A stretch of 64,000 bases of DNA from Gottfriedia acidiceleris (GTDB lineage: Bacteria; Bacillota; Bacilli; Bacillales; Bacillaceae_G), in the NCBI RefSeq assembly GCF_023115465.1, contig NZ_CP096034.1, forward strand, positions 124,001 through 188,000. Direction: 5' to 3'. Position 1 is the first letter of the stretch, and the number at the start of each line of letters is the position of its first letter. The notes beneath the pieces are model-generated. The model did no database searches. It saw only the letters and a list, made by a program, of their open reading frames with translations, and was not told where the DNA came from. The translations under genes were made by a program, and so were the position numbers. Positions 34,966 through 44,364 of this stretch are shown here, one piece after another.

Positions 34966-36402
34966 ATGGCGGCTATTGAAAGTAAACCAAACATACGCAT
35001 TGAAAAAGATTTTTTAGGGGAAAAAGAAATTCCAGCAGATGCCTACTATGGTGTCCAAACATTACGCGCAGTTGAGAATTTTCCTATTACTGGTTATAAA
35101 ATTCACGAAGAGCTTATTAAAGCTTTAGCAATTGTAAAGAAGGCAGCAGCACTTGCTAACGTAGAAACAAAACGCCTTTATGAGGGAAATGGTAAAGCGA
35201 TTGCAGAGGCAGCTCAAGAAATTATTGAGGGCAAATGGCACGATCAGTTCATTGTTGATCCGATTCAAGGTGGAGCAGGGACATCAATGAATATGAATGC
35301 AAATGAAGTTATTGCAAATCGTGCGCTTGAAATACTAGGTAAAGAAAAAGGCGACTATTTCTGCATTAGTCCAAATACCCATGTAAATATGTCGCAGTCT
35401 ACAAATGATGCATTCCCAACTGCAATTCATATCGCGACTTTAAATATGTTAGAAAAATTATTAAACACAATGAATTATATGCGTGATGTATTTGAGTTAA
35501 AGGCAAAAGAATTTGACCATGTAATTAAAATGGGTCGTACTCACTTACAAGATGCAGTACCTATCCGTTTAGGACAAGAATTCGAAGCATATTCTCGAGT
35601 GCTTGGTCGTGATATAAAACGTATCGAACAATCTCGTCAGCACCTATATGAAGTAAATATGGGAGCTACAGCGGTTGGAACGGGTTTAAATGCAGATCCC
35701 CGCTATATTGAACTAGTTGTTAAGCAACTTGCCGAAATCAGCGGCTTATCACTTGTAGGAGCTGAGCATCTTGTTGATGCTACTCAAAACACTGATGCTT
35801 ACACAGAAGTATCGGCTGCTCTAAAAGTATGTATGATGAATATGTCTAAGATTGCGAATGATTTACGTTTAATGGCTTCTGGCCCACGCGCTGGACTTGG
35901 TGAAATTTCATTACCAGCACGTCAACCTGGTTCATCTATTATGCCTGGTAAAGTAAATCCTGTAATGGCAGAAGTAATTAACCAAGTGGCATTCCAAGTA
36001 ATCGGTAATGATCATACAATCTGTTTAGCGTCTGAAGCAGGACAATTAGAATTAAACGTTATGGAGCCTGTTTTAGTATTTAATTTACTTCAATCAATTA
36101 ACATCATGAATAATGCATTCCGTGTATTCACAGATAATTGTTTAAAAGGAATTGAAGCTAATGAAGACAGAATGAAGGAATATGTAGAAAAGAGCGTTGG
36201 TCTAATTACAGCTGTTAATCCACATATCGGTTATGAAGTTGCTGCGAGAATAGCAAGAGAAGCTATTTTAACAGGAAAGCCAATTCGTGAACTTTGCTTA
36301 AAATATGACGTATTATCTGAAGATGAGCTCGATCTTATTTTAGATCCATTTGAAATGACTCACCCTGGTATTGCTGGTGCAGTTCTTTTAGAACGTCAAT
36401 AA
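34966..36402 (+). CDS. aspA: Aspartate ammonia-lyase (aspartase)
   Basis: Catalyses L-aspartate to fumarate + NH3. The 478-aa sequence begins with RIEKDFLGEKEIPADAYYGV (aspartase rather than class II fumarase). The superfamily signature GSSIMPGKVNP with the catalytic-loop Ser is at about residues 323-333, and TSMNMNANEVIANRA and GRTHLQDAVP are present. SD GGGAG. It lies 18 nt behind the symporter, so the two are co-transcribed and subject to the same cre and repeat array. Confidence 0.93.
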   Translation: MAAIESKPNIRIEKDFLGEKEIPADAYYGVQTLRAVENFPITGYKIHEELIKALAIVKKAAALANVETKRLYEGNGKAIAEAAQEIIEGKWHDQFIVDPIQGGAGTSMNMNANEVIANRALEILGKEKGDYFCISPNTHVNMSQSTNDAFPTAIHIATLNMLEKLLNTMNYMRDVFELKAKEFDHVIKMGRTHLQDAVPIRLGQEFEAYSRVLGRDIKRIEQSRQHLYEVNMGATAVGTGLNADPRYIELVVKQLAEISGLSLVGAEHLVDATQNTDAYTEVSAALKVCMMNMSKIANDLRLMASGPRAGLGEISLPARQPGSSIMPGKVNPVMAEVINQVAFQVIGNDHTICLASEAGQLELNVMEPVLVFNLLQSINIMNNAFRVFTDNCLKGIEANEDRMKEYVEKSVGLITAVNPHIGYEVAARIAREAILTGKPIRELCLKYDVLSEDELDLILDPFEMTHPGIAGAVLLERQ

Positions 36403-36420
36403 AACAGTCAGCCTACTGAT

Positions 36421-36545
36421 AAACGCTCACTTTCTATTTGCTTAGCCTGTTTGTGGTGCTTAAAGTGCCATGTATGTAAATTTAGCACCACTTCTGGCCT
36501 TGCGGATTGAAAGATACATCGGTTTCAATCAGTCTGACAATTAAT
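36421..36545 (+). repeat. Divergent single copy of the intergenic repeat found at 45101-45400
   Basis: AAACGCTCACTTTCT opens the segment and TTTCAATCAGTCTGACAAT closes it, mirroring AAACGCTCGCTTTCT and TTTCAATTAGTTTGAAAAT in the tandem repeat near 45100. The middle differs but retains the capacity to fold (GTGGTGCTTAAA 36453-36464 with TTTAGCACCAC to 36491). Homology is likely but was judged by eye. Confidence 0.5.
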
Positions 36546-36557
36546 ACTTTCAAAGTA

Positions 36558-36577
36558 AGGGCGAAAAGCCCTTTTTT
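36558..36577 (+). terminator. Terminator upstream of the malic enzyme gene
   Basis: GGGC-GAAAA-GCCC followed by TTTTTT; ends the symporter-aspA transcript. Confidence 0.8.
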
Positions 36578-36628
36578 GCTTAACAAAAAAAGATAAAAAT
36601 AAATTAGATAGAAAAGGGATGGGATTAT

Positions 36629-38323
36629 ATGCATAAATTCAAGGTAGGTTCGAATGGAGAAGTGGAGACTACCTTGCGTGGTGCCGAATTATTAGGTGTG
36701 CCAATGCTTAATAAAGGAGTTGCATTTACTCAAGAGGAACGAAAAGAATTAGGTTTAACAGGATTATTACCGCCAGCTGTACTGACGCTTGAGGAGCAAG
36801 CTAAACGAGCTTACGCGCAATTTTCGTCACAACCGACTGATTTGCATAAAAATGTTGCATTATCAGCTTTACATGATCGTAATGAAACATTATTTTATCG
36901 AGTACTAACTGATCACTTACCTGAAATGCTTCCGGTTGTTTATACACCTACAGTTGGGTTAGCAATTCAACGTTATAGCAATGAATATAGAAGACCTCGT
37001 GGTATATATCTTTCAATTAATGAAGAAGATGGTATTGCGCAAGCATTTGATAATTATGGCGCAAATTCAGATGAAATTGATTTAATCGTTATTACTGACG
37101 GTGAAGGAATATTAGGAATTGGTGACTGGGGAGTTGGCGGTATTAATATCGCAATTGGTAAATTAGCTGTATATACAGCTGCGGCAGGTATTGATCCAAC
37201 ACGAGTATTGCCAGTCGTTTTAGATGTTGGTACTGATCGCGAAGAGCTACTAGATAATCCATTTTATGTTGGAAACCGTCATCCTCGCGTTCGCGATAGT
37301 CGATATGATGCGTTCATTGATAAGTTTGTAACAACTGCTGTAGAAAAATTCCCAAATGCATTACTTCATTGGGAGGATTTTAGCTCTAAAAATGCACGAA
37401 ACATATTAGATAAGTATCGTCACCAAGTTTGTACTTTCAATGATGATATTCAAGGCACAGGAGCTGTGTCACTTGCAGCTGTGCTAGCAGCAGTGAATGC
37501 ATCTGGTATTCCGCTTAGTGAACATCGTGTAGTTGTATTTGGTGCAGGAGCGGCTGGTATTGGAATCGCAGATCAAGTACGTGATGCAATGGTACGTGAA
37601 GGCCTTTCATTCGAATTAGCAAACCGCAGATTCTGGTGTATTGACCGAAATGGATTGCTTGCAGAGGATATGGAAGGGTTGTTCGACTTCCAACAACCGT
37701 ATGCACGCCCAATCGAGGAAAATAACTCAGGTGCAAGCTTAGCTGAAGTTGTAAGCCAAGTTCATCCTACAATCTTAATCGGTACTTCAACTGTTGCCGG
37801 CGCTTTCACAGAAGAGATTGTAAAAGATATGGCAGCACATGTTGAACGACCTGTAATTTTACCGATGTCCAATCCTACACCACTTGCAGAAGCAAAACCT
37901 TCTGATTTAATCAAGTGGACTGAAGGAAGAGCATTAGTAGCAACAGGAAGTCCTTTTGCTCCAGTAACATATAACAAAACGGTTTATGTAATTGGTCAAT
38001 CAAATAACGCGCTTATTTTCCCAGGCTTAGGACTTGGAACAAATGTTTCACGTGCTAGTATTATTACTGATGGAATGTTTGCAGCGGCTGCAGAAGCTGT
38101 AGCGGAAATGATTGATGTAAGTAAATTAGGTGCACCTTTACTTCCTCAAATCGAGAATCTACGTACTATTTCTGAAGTAGTTGCGATTGAAGTAGCAAAA
38201 GCAGCAGTTGCAGATGGAGTAGCTCGAGTTGTACACGACGATATTGAGCAAGCAGTACGAAACGCAATGTGGGAGCCTGCTTATCGTCAAATTAAAGCTG
38301 CAAAAGAATTAGTCACTATATAA
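36629..38323 (+). CDS. maeA: NAD-dependent malic enzyme
   Basis: Oxidatively decarboxylates malate to pyruvate (564 aa, large-type malic enzyme). [17 protein letters not shown] and the signature [15 protein letters not shown] (about residues 270-284) are present, followed by the NAD-binding [12 protein letters not shown] near 304. AAAGGGATGGG precedes the ATG. With aspartase upstream, carbon from aspartate would go to fumarate, malate and pyruvate. Cofactor preference (NAD) is inferred from similarity to MaeA-type enzymes. Confidence 0.93.
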   Translation: MHKFKVGSNGEVETTLRGAELLGVPMLNKGVAFTQEERKELGLTGLLPPAVLTLEEQAKRAYAQFSSQPTDLHKNVALSALHDRNETLFYRVLTDHLPEMLPVVYTPTVGLAIQRYSNEYRRPRGIYLSINEEDGIAQAFDNYGANSDEIDLIVITDGEGILGIGDWGVGGINIAIGKLAVYTAAAGIDPTRVLPVVLDVGTDREELLDNPFYVGNRHPRVRDSRYDAFIDKFVTTAVEKFPNALLHWEDFSSKNARNILDKYRHQVCTFNDDIQGTGAVSLAAVLAAVNASGIPLSEHRVVVFGAGAAGIGIADQVRDAMVREGLSFELANRRFWCIDRNGLLAEDMEGLFDFQQPYARPIEENNSGASLAEVVSQVHPTILIGTSTVAGAFTEEIVKDMAAHVERPVILPMSNPTPLAEAKPSDLIKWTEGRALVATGSPFAPVTYNKTVYVIGQSNNALIFPGLGLGTNVSRASIITDGMFAAAAEAVAEMIDVSKLGAPLLPQIENLRTISEVVAIEVAKAAVADGVARVVHDDIEQAVRNAMWEPAYRQIKAAKELVTI

Positions 38324-38333
38324 AAAAACAAAA

Positions 38334-38364
38334 AATACAGCTTGTATTATCAAGCTGTATTTTC
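38334..38364 (+). terminator. Terminator after maeA
   Basis: AATACAGCTTG / CAAGCTGTATT followed by TTTCTT; glnK-type gene begins 31 nt later, so read-through or a separate promoter must supply it. Confidence 0.75.
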
Positions 38365-38394
38365 TTATGAAATTTAGTAGTATGGAGGATCATT

Positions 38395-39753
38395 GTGTTA
38401 ATAACAACAAGGCGATATACTAGTAGCAAAAATCAGGAAGTGGCGGATTTGAAATCTAAAGGATTGCAAGGTAAAGATTTCTGGATTGTTATTGCACTTA
38501 TGGTTATAGTTCCAATAGCGGGTGAACTGAACTTTCATCCATTTGATAATATATTCCGCGTTAGTTTTGGAACCCCAATTTTTTTCTTTTCTTTATTGTA
38601 TTTTAGGAATTATCATTCTGTTTTAATAGGACTATTGATAGGCATATCTGTCTTTGTATTCCGTGTTGGACTAGATTGGTTAGTATTGACCGATTTTAAT
38701 CTTGCTTCATCTTTTTCGGTTAGATTTCCTACTTTCTTATATTATTTTTCATATTCCGTTTTATTTTATTTACTGAAGGTGAATCGGTTTCAGCATCCTT
38801 TACTAATAGGAATCTTCGGTATTACGATTGAAATCACTTCTAGTTTAATCGAATTAATACTTCAACTATATGGAATGGGTTCTTCACTTACAGTCGACGA
38901 GTTAAACAAAATTATTATTATTGCGGTGTTTAGAAGCTTCTTTGTATTAGCGTTTATCAATATGATGAAACTTTATGAGCTAAAACTGAAGGAATCACAA
39001 ACTCGTAAAGAAAATGAAAATATGCTTATGCATTTATCCAATTTATATGTAGAATCTGTATATTTGAAAAAGACATTACAAAATGCCGAAACAATAACAA
39101 AAGAATCTTACAATTTATATCGAGACATGAGTAAGTACAAACAGGATTTAGGTGTTCCTATTGAAAAATGGGGGAGAAATTCTTTAAGAATTGCAGGAGA
39201 GGTACATGAAATAAAAAAGGATAACCAAAGAATTTTTGCAGGACTTTCTAAACTTATTACAAGTGAAAGTTTGCCTGAATATATGAGTGTAAATGATTTA
39301 GTGACGATGGTTATCCGAATTAATCAAAAATATGCAGGCATGCTAGGAAAGAAAATTGAGTTTATTTCTCAAATAAAGGGACAACATCCACACTATCATA
39401 TCTATCTAATGCTTTCGTTTATTAATAACCTAGTTGCGAACGCAGTTGAAGCTATAGAGCATAAAGGGACGATTCTCTTGTCAATAGAAAGAGTTGAAGA
39501 TTGGATTGAATGTAAGGTTATTGATAATGGACCTGGAGTTCCTTCAAAATATATGAAGCTTATTTTTAAACCTGGATTTACGTCTAAATATAGCGATGAT
39601 GGAACTCCATCTACAGGAATTGGTTTATCCTATATCAAAGAAATGGCAGAAGAACTGGGAGGAGAAGTTATTCTCAATCAAACAGAGAGTGAATGTATTT
39701 TTACGATTCGACTACCAATCGGAGCTCTCGTCTTAGAAAGGATGAATTTATGA
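38395..39753 (+). CDS. glnK: Sensor histidine kinase, GlnK (YcbA) type
   Basis: A 452-aa membrane sensor. The N-terminal ~200 residues form several hydrophobic spans without a large extracellular domain. A linker with a candidate phospho-acceptor His in GEVHEIKKDNQRI (about residue 272) follows. The ATPase domain has N box SFINNLVANAVEAIE (about 342-356), DNGPGVPSKY near 377 and TGIGLSYIKEMAEELGGE near 407. GTG start at 38395, six bases after GGAGG. Its stop overlaps the response-regulator start (ATGA). In B. subtilis GlnK responds to glutamine; here aspartate or dicarboxylates are equally plausible. Confidence 0.82.
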   Translation: MLITTRRYTSSKNQEVADLKSKGLQGKDFWIVIALMVIVPIAGELNFHPFDNIFRVSFGTPIFFFSLLYFRNYHSVLIGLLIGISVFVFRVGLDWLVLTDFNLASSFSVRFPTFLYYFSYSVLFYLLKVNRFQHPLLIGIFGITIEITSSLIELILQLYGMGSSLTVDELNKIIIIAVFRSFFVLAFINMMKLYELKLKESQTRKENENMLMHLSNLYVESVYLKKTLQNAETITKESYNLYRDMSKYKQDLGVPIEKWGRNSLRIAGEVHEIKKDNQRIFAGLSKLITSESLPEYMSVNDLVTMVIRINQKYAGMLGKKIEFISQIKGQHPHYHIYLMLSFINNLVANAVEAIEHKGTILLSIERVEDWIECKVIDNGPGVPSKYMKLIFKPGFTSKYSDDGTPSTGIGLSYIKEMAEELGGEVILNQTESECIFTIRLPIGALVLERMNL

Positions 39754-40682
39754 ATTTTTATATCACAGATGATGATGAAGTCTTTCGATCGATGTTATCA
39801 CAAATTATAGAGGATGAAGAGTTAGGTGAAGTTGTTGGTGAGGCGGAAGACGGCTTTTTTTTAGATGCAAATACGCTTGAAATAAATCATGTTGATATAT
39901 TATTTATCGATTTATTAATGCCCCTTCAGGACGGTATCGAAACAATACGGAGAATGGGCTCCTCTTTCAAAGGGAAAATTATTATGATTTCTCAAGTGGA
40001 GTCTAAAGAATTAATTGGAGAAGCTTATTCTCTCGGTATTGAATATTACATTACTAAGCCATTGAACAAAATTGAAGTAATATCGGTCGTTAGAAAGGTC
40101 ATGGAACGAATTCGACTAGAGCGATCGATTCTTGATATTCAAAAATCATTAAGTAATGTTTTTGATGTAAATTCAATCAATCAACATAATCCAATGTCTG
40201 ATAAAAAGAAAATTACGGATTGGGGACAGGTTCTATTATCAGAACTTGGCATAGCGGGAGAAAATGGGAGCAAAGACTTGCTTGATATGCTCAATTACCT
40301 ATATGAGTATGAAACAAGTTTTGGTTTAGAGGCAGGATTTCCTACATTAAAGGATATATACACGCACATCAGTTTGAAAAAGCTAGGGGTTGTAAATTCT
40401 CAAGAAGACGTTGAGCGGGAAAGGAAATCAACAGAACAACGAGTTCGTAGAGCAATTTATCAATCATTAAACCATATAGCATCAATAGGACTGGCGGATT
40501 TTGCGAACCCTAAATTTGAAAATTATGCTTCAAAGTTTTTTGATTTTGAAACAGTTCGTCAAAGAATGAGTGAATTGAAGCAAGTATCCTTGACTTCCTC
40601 AACACATACTCGCATTAATGCAAAGAAATTTATACAAGTTTTATACTTTGAATCGAAACAGCTTTTAGTTGAAAGATATTAA
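39750..40682 (+). CDS. glnL: Response regulator, GlnL (YcbB) type
   Basis: A 310-aa regulator. The receiver domain (about residues 1-120) has acidic pocket DDDE near 7-10, phospho-acceptor Asp54 in ILFIDLLMP and Lys in YYITKPLNKIE. The rest (about 130-310) is the YcbB-type DNA-binding domain of GlnL, with the basic stretch RERKSTEQRVRRAIYQSLNH. The start at 39750 (AGAAAGGATG SD) gives the four-base overlap with the kinase; an upstream in-frame start at 39693 lies within the kinase gene. Likely target: the TTTTGT array at 33582. Confidence 0.82.
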   Translation: MNFYITDDDEVFRSMLSQIIEDEELGEVVGEAEDGFFLDANTLEINHVDILFIDLLMPLQDGIETIRRMGSSFKGKIIMISQVESKELIGEAYSLGIEYYITKPLNKIEVISVVRKVMERIRLERSILDIQKSLSNVFDVNSINQHNPMSDKKKITDWGQVLLSELGIAGENGSKDLLDMLNYLYEYETSFGLEAGFPTLKDIYTHISLKKLGVVNSQEDVERERKSTEQRVRRAIYQSLNHIASIGLADFANPKFENYASKFFDFETVRQRMSELKQVSLTSSTHTRINAKKFIQVLYFESKQLLVERY

Positions 40683-40696
40683 AAATAAATTTTATT

Positions 40697-40727
40697 AGGC
40701 CCTCAAGCTTTTAGGTGAGGGTCTTTT
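40697..40727 (+). terminator. Terminator after glnL
   Basis: GGCCCTCA / TGAGGGTC arms with TTTT; the following 175 nt to the portal gene are AT-rich without another gene. Confidence 0.75.
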
Positions 40728-40903
40728 AGCATGTGATTACTTTTTGGAATAAACTAATAGTATACTCATAGTCTAAAATAACAAATAATTAAAAAATTCT
40801 AATAATTAAAGCTTAAATTGTAGCATAGATGAGTTTTAAAAGAATAAAATAATATACCTTAATAAATTATACCTATGGCCATCTACGTTAGGGGTGATGT
40901 ACA

Positions 40904-42229
40904 TTGGGCTTAATCCACTGGATAATGGGCAAAATGAATTTTCAATCAAGTACTAGTTCTTTTGAGTTATTAAATGATGAAGGGGATGGCCAATTAACAT
41001 TAGGCAATACATTATTTAAGAATGATGTGATTAGGGCATGTATTAGACCTAAAGCCAATGCTATTGGAAAACTAAAAGTAACGCATGTTAGAGAAAATAA
41101 TAGAGAATGCAAGAGTAACCCTGATCCATGGATTTATAATGTGCTTCAAGAACCAAATCCATTTATGTCTAGGCAATTACTCTTAGAGAAAATGGTAACT
41201 CAGCTTGACCTAAACAGTAATGCGTTTGCATTTATAAGGCGAAATGATTTTGGTTATCCTACCGCTATTTTTCCTATTCCTTGTACGAAAGTTGAAGTGC
41301 TTGAAAATAATCAAGGTTTGATCTTTTTAAAATTCACATTCAAAACCAAAAATGTACTAATTTTACCTTATAGCGATATCATTCATTTAAGACAAGATTT
41401 TAATAGTAATGATGTATTTGGTACACCACCATATGATCCTTTACTTCCGTTATTAGAAGTGATTGATTCGGTAGATGACAGCATCGTCCGAAATGTAAAT
41501 AATAATCGCTTTATAAATTGGCTATTGAACTTTAAGGAAGTACTGGATCAAGAAGATATGATTGAGAATACGAATGAATTTGTAAATAATTATATGAAAT
41601 TTACAGGTGATGGTATAAAAGCAGGTTTTTCAGAGCCTTCATATACTTTGCAACAAGTACCCATAAGTAATTATGCTCCTGAGGCACAAAGAACGAATGA
41701 TGCGATCAGTCGGATCTATAGTTTTTTTAATACGAACGAAAAAATCGTTCAAAGTACATTTAACGAGGTTGAATGGAATACCTACAATGAAGCTGTAATT
41801 AATCCTTTAGTCATCCAACTAAATAATGAATTTACACGAAAATTCTTCACCCCAGCCGAACGAAAAAATGGTAATCGTATTGTTTTTGAAGCATCAAACT
41901 TAGAATTTGCATCTATTGCGACAAAATTAGCCTTTTCCGTAATGGTAGAACGAGCTTCCTTAACTCCTAATGAATGGCGTTCCTTAATGGGAATAGGGCC
42001 AATCCAAAGAGGAGATGTTCCACTTCTAAAAACTGATACTGCTCCAATCGATCAGAAAGAAAGAGATAGAGAATTTGAGTTACGCGTTGAAAGAGAAAAG
42101 AAACGCGAAGAAGAAATTGAAAAATGCAAACAAGAGTGTATTGAAGAATGTAAAAAATTTAAAGAATTTTGTATGGAAGAACAGAAGAAACTTTTAGAAA
42201 AACCAGAAACAGATGGAAAAAATAATTAA
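40904..42229 (+). CDS. Orphan phage portal protein (HK97/SPP1-like portal fold)
   Basis: A 441-aa protein resembling HK97-family phage portals, the dodecameric ring through which DNA enters the capsid. Typical features: early CIRPKANAIGKLKVTHV, PNPFMSRQLLLEKMVTQLDL, the NAFAFIRR segment, IIHLRQDF and the late LEFASIATKLAFSVMVERASLTPNEWR-type region (about residues 330-365). No terminase, protease or capsid gene is nearby. The C-terminal ~45 residues are a highly charged helix with four cysteines (CKQECIEECKKFKEFC), unusual for portals. TTG start at 40904 after AGGGGTGAT. A domesticated relic is the simplest reading. Confidence 0.8.
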   Translation: MGLIHWIMGKMNFQSSTSSFELLNDEGDGQLTLGNTLFKNDVIRACIRPKANAIGKLKVTHVRENNRECKSNPDPWIYNVLQEPNPFMSRQLLLEKMVTQLDLNSNAFAFIRRNDFGYPTAIFPIPCTKVEVLENNQGLIFLKFTFKTKNVLILPYSDIIHLRQDFNSNDVFGTPPYDPLLPLLEVIDSVDDSIVRNVNNNRFINWLLNFKEVLDQEDMIENTNEFVNNYMKFTGDGIKAGFSEPSYTLQQVPISNYAPEAQRTNDAISRIYSFFNTNEKIVQSTFNEVEWNTYNEAVINPLVIQLNNEFTRKFFTPAERKNGNRIVFEASNLEFASIATKLAFSVMVERASLTPNEWRSLMGIGPIQRGDVPLLKTDTAPIDQKERDREFELRVEREKKREEEIEKCKQECIEECKKFKEFCMEEQKKLLEKPETDGKNN

Positions 42230-42240
42230 TTAGATAAAAT

Positions 42241-42279
42241 AGAGCTATTAACTAATTATTAGTTAGGCTTTTTTTTTTT
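42241..42279 (+). terminator. Terminator after the portal gene
   Basis: AACTAAT / ATTAGTT stem with outer AGC / GCT pairing and eleven T residues. Confidence 0.8.
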
Positions 42280-42393
42280 CAATATGAAAGTTAGCATAGG
42301 TTAGATAGACAGGATACTTGTCCGAACACTTTTTCCATTGGTTCATATAGTAAAGTAAAAGCTAATATTAAACCAATTTATGGAGTTGTTTAT

Positions 42394-43662
42394 ATGTTTG
42401 AAAAAGATGCGATTATTACCCTATTAGGTAGTTCTGGCGGAGTGGCAAAAGCAGTACTTTCTATATTTAATAAAGCGGCAAAGGATCCAAAAGATCCGAT
42501 CCATCAGATAATGAAAAATACCAGGTTTCATTTAATTGATTTGAAACAGAAAGAACTATCCTATTTTGAAAGGATTATTCCTAACTTAATAAAAAATGTT
42601 ACATTTCATGAAATGAATGTTAATAATATTGATTTAATGAAAAAACATCTTATTGAGAGTAATACAGTGATTGTAGTTGATGTATCTAGAGCGGATTCTG
42701 TTGAAATGTTGCGCTGTTGTAATGAGTTTGGTGTGAAGTATGTCAACACAGCTTTAGAAAGTGAAATTGTAGATGAAGATGAAAGTATTAGTTCTGGGTT
42801 CCCACTTAAAGAACGCATACGTATCTTCGAGGAAAATAAACGAAAGTTTAAAAATACTACAGCAATTATTGGTTCAGGCATGAATCCTGGAATTGTACAA
42901 TGGATGGCAATCGATTTAATGAACCAATTCCCTTCCGAGAAACCTCTTGCATGTTACATTGTTGAACATGATAATTCTTTTTATGAAAACCCTTCAATAG
43001 CTCAAAAAGAAACAATTTACACCACATGGTCCCCAGATTGCTTCCTAGAAGAGGCAGTCACCAGCTTTCCTATGTTTGTTAAACATAATATTCCAATCTT
43101 CTTGTATGATGATGTTTATTCTGTTGAATTTAAAGTATCGTTAGGGGAAAAAGTCTTTTATGGTTGTCTTATGCCACATGAAGAAGTATTTATTATTGGC
43201 AAATTGTTCAACTTAGAAAGTGGTTTTGTGTATCGTGTTAATGAGCATACAACAAATCTAATTAGAAATAATTTAAAAAACACTGACGAAATATTGGGTT
43301 TTGATAAAAAGCTTCTAGATCCTTCAACAGCTCCCTTGGTAGGAGAGGACGTAGTTGGAGTTTTACTTGTGTACGAAGATAAAGAACGTTATATCTATAA
43401 TGTTATGAACAATAAAGATTCATTCGCTAATTACGGTACAAATGCAACCTATCTTCAAGTCGCGTGCGGAGTTTATGCAGGAGTTGCAAGTTTATTTTTG
43501 GATACTGTAGTAAAAGGTGCCTACTTTGTAGATGAATTAGTATTAAATACAAACAGTAAATATGGAGAGTATTTAAAATATCATATGCCTCAGTTTGTAT
43601 ATGGAGAAAATGAAAAAAGCGATGGATTACTTTTACAAAGAATGAAATCATTCGATAATTAA
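42394..43662 (+). CDS. Saccharopine dehydrogenase / homospermidine synthase-like oxidoreductase
   Basis: A 422-aa NAD(P)-dependent protein. A Rossmann start ITLLGSSGGVAKAV lies at residues 8-21. TTAIIGSGMNPGIVQWMAID (about 156-175) resembles the motif of homospermidine synthases, as do LVGEDVVGVLLV and NATYLQVACGVYAGVAS. Homospermidine synthase joins aminobutyl units from putrescine/spermidine; substrate here is not proven. It stands alone between terminators and has a short leader. Alternatives are a carboxynorspermidine or lysine-pathway dehydrogenase. Confidence 0.65.
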   Translation: MFEKDAIITLLGSSGGVAKAVLSIFNKAAKDPKDPIHQIMKNTRFHLIDLKQKELSYFERIIPNLIKNVTFHEMNVNNIDLMKKHLIESNTVIVVDVSRADSVEMLRCCNEFGVKYVNTALESEIVDEDESISSGFPLKERIRIFEENKRKFKNTTAIIGSGMNPGIVQWMAIDLMNQFPSEKPLACYIVEHDNSFYENPSIAQKETIYTTWSPDCFLEEAVTSFPMFVKHNIPIFLYDDVYSVEFKVSLGEKVFYGCLMPHEEVFIIGKLFNLESGFVYRVNEHTTNLIRNNLKNTDEILGFDKKLLDPSTAPLVGEDVVGVLLVYEDKERYIYNVMNNKDSFANYGTNATYLQVACGVYAGVASLFLDTVVKGAYFVDELVLNTNSKYGEYLKYHMPQFVYGENEKSDGLLLQRMKSFDN

Positions 43663-43669
43663 AAATACG

Positions 43670-43707
43670 AAAGAGGGTAGGAAGTTTTTTTAAAACCCCT
43701 CTTTTTT
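43670..43707 (+). terminator. Terminator after the homospermidine-synthase-like gene
   Basis: AAGAGGGT / ACCCCTCTT arms followed by TTTTTT. Confidence 0.75.
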
Positions 43708-43874
43708 ATTTTATTTAAGTACATGTTGACCTTTTTAGTCTTGAAAATTTTCTATTATATAAAATCTTTGTTTTTTATGAAAATTACTTTTTTTTTATGG
43801 AAGAAATTAAGTATGTAGTTTTTGAATGAAGCACACCTTTTCGTCTTAGACTATGGCTACGGGGAGGTTTCATC

Positions 43875-44306
43875 ATGAATCTTATAACAAATTTCCGAGA
43901 AAAAAGAAGAGCAAAGCAGATTAAATTTGAAAAGAGCTTATTAAAAGAACTAAAAATAATGCAATTAAAAGCCCAATTAAAGGATTCATTTTCATACTGT
44001 ATAGACGCAGATATCAACCAAAGAAAAGCAAGAGAAGATTACTGTTTAGAGCTAGCAGTAGAAACATACTTATTGGGTGCAAGATATAGCCGATTTGGTT
44101 TTTATGGTGAACCAATTGAGAATGTTAAACAAAGATCAGCTAAAGAATCTGAATGGTTAGCTTATTTATTTTATTCATCTGTATTTGGTCGTAAGGATGA
44201 TATTCAAACAGAACCATTTGACCGATGTAAATCCTTTTTAAATAGTTGGTGGTTAGATGGATATGTAAAAGGAGAAAGAAGACATAGACTTCGTTTATCA
44301 AAGTAA
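43875..44306 (+). CDS. YbaK-type DUF2521 protein
   Basis: A 143-aa hypothetical protein equivalent to B. subtilis ybaK, which likewise lies immediately upstream of cwlD. The N-terminal 35 residues are a basic amphipathic helix (FREKRRAKQIKFEKSLLKEL), then CIDADINQRKAREDYCLELA and a Trp-rich C-terminal region (LNSWWLDGYVKGERRHRLR). No membrane span or catalytic motif is visible. SD GGGGAGG. Function unknown; sporulation context only. Confidence 0.85.
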   Translation: MNLITNFREKRRAKQIKFEKSLLKELKIMQLKAQLKDSFSYCIDADINQRKAREDYCLELAVETYLLGARYSRFGFYGEPIENVKQRSAKESEWLAYLFYSSVFGRKDDIQTEPFDRCKSFLNSWWLDGYVKGERRHRLRLSK

Positions 44307-44364
44307 GTCATATTCTTCCTAGTTGTCCCATATATTTTTTATAGGACAATCAGGGGGAGAAAAA

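Noticed and set aside
40904-42229. Prophage
   Set aside because: Only the portal gene is present; no integrase, terminase, capsid, lysis genes or attachment sites were seen.
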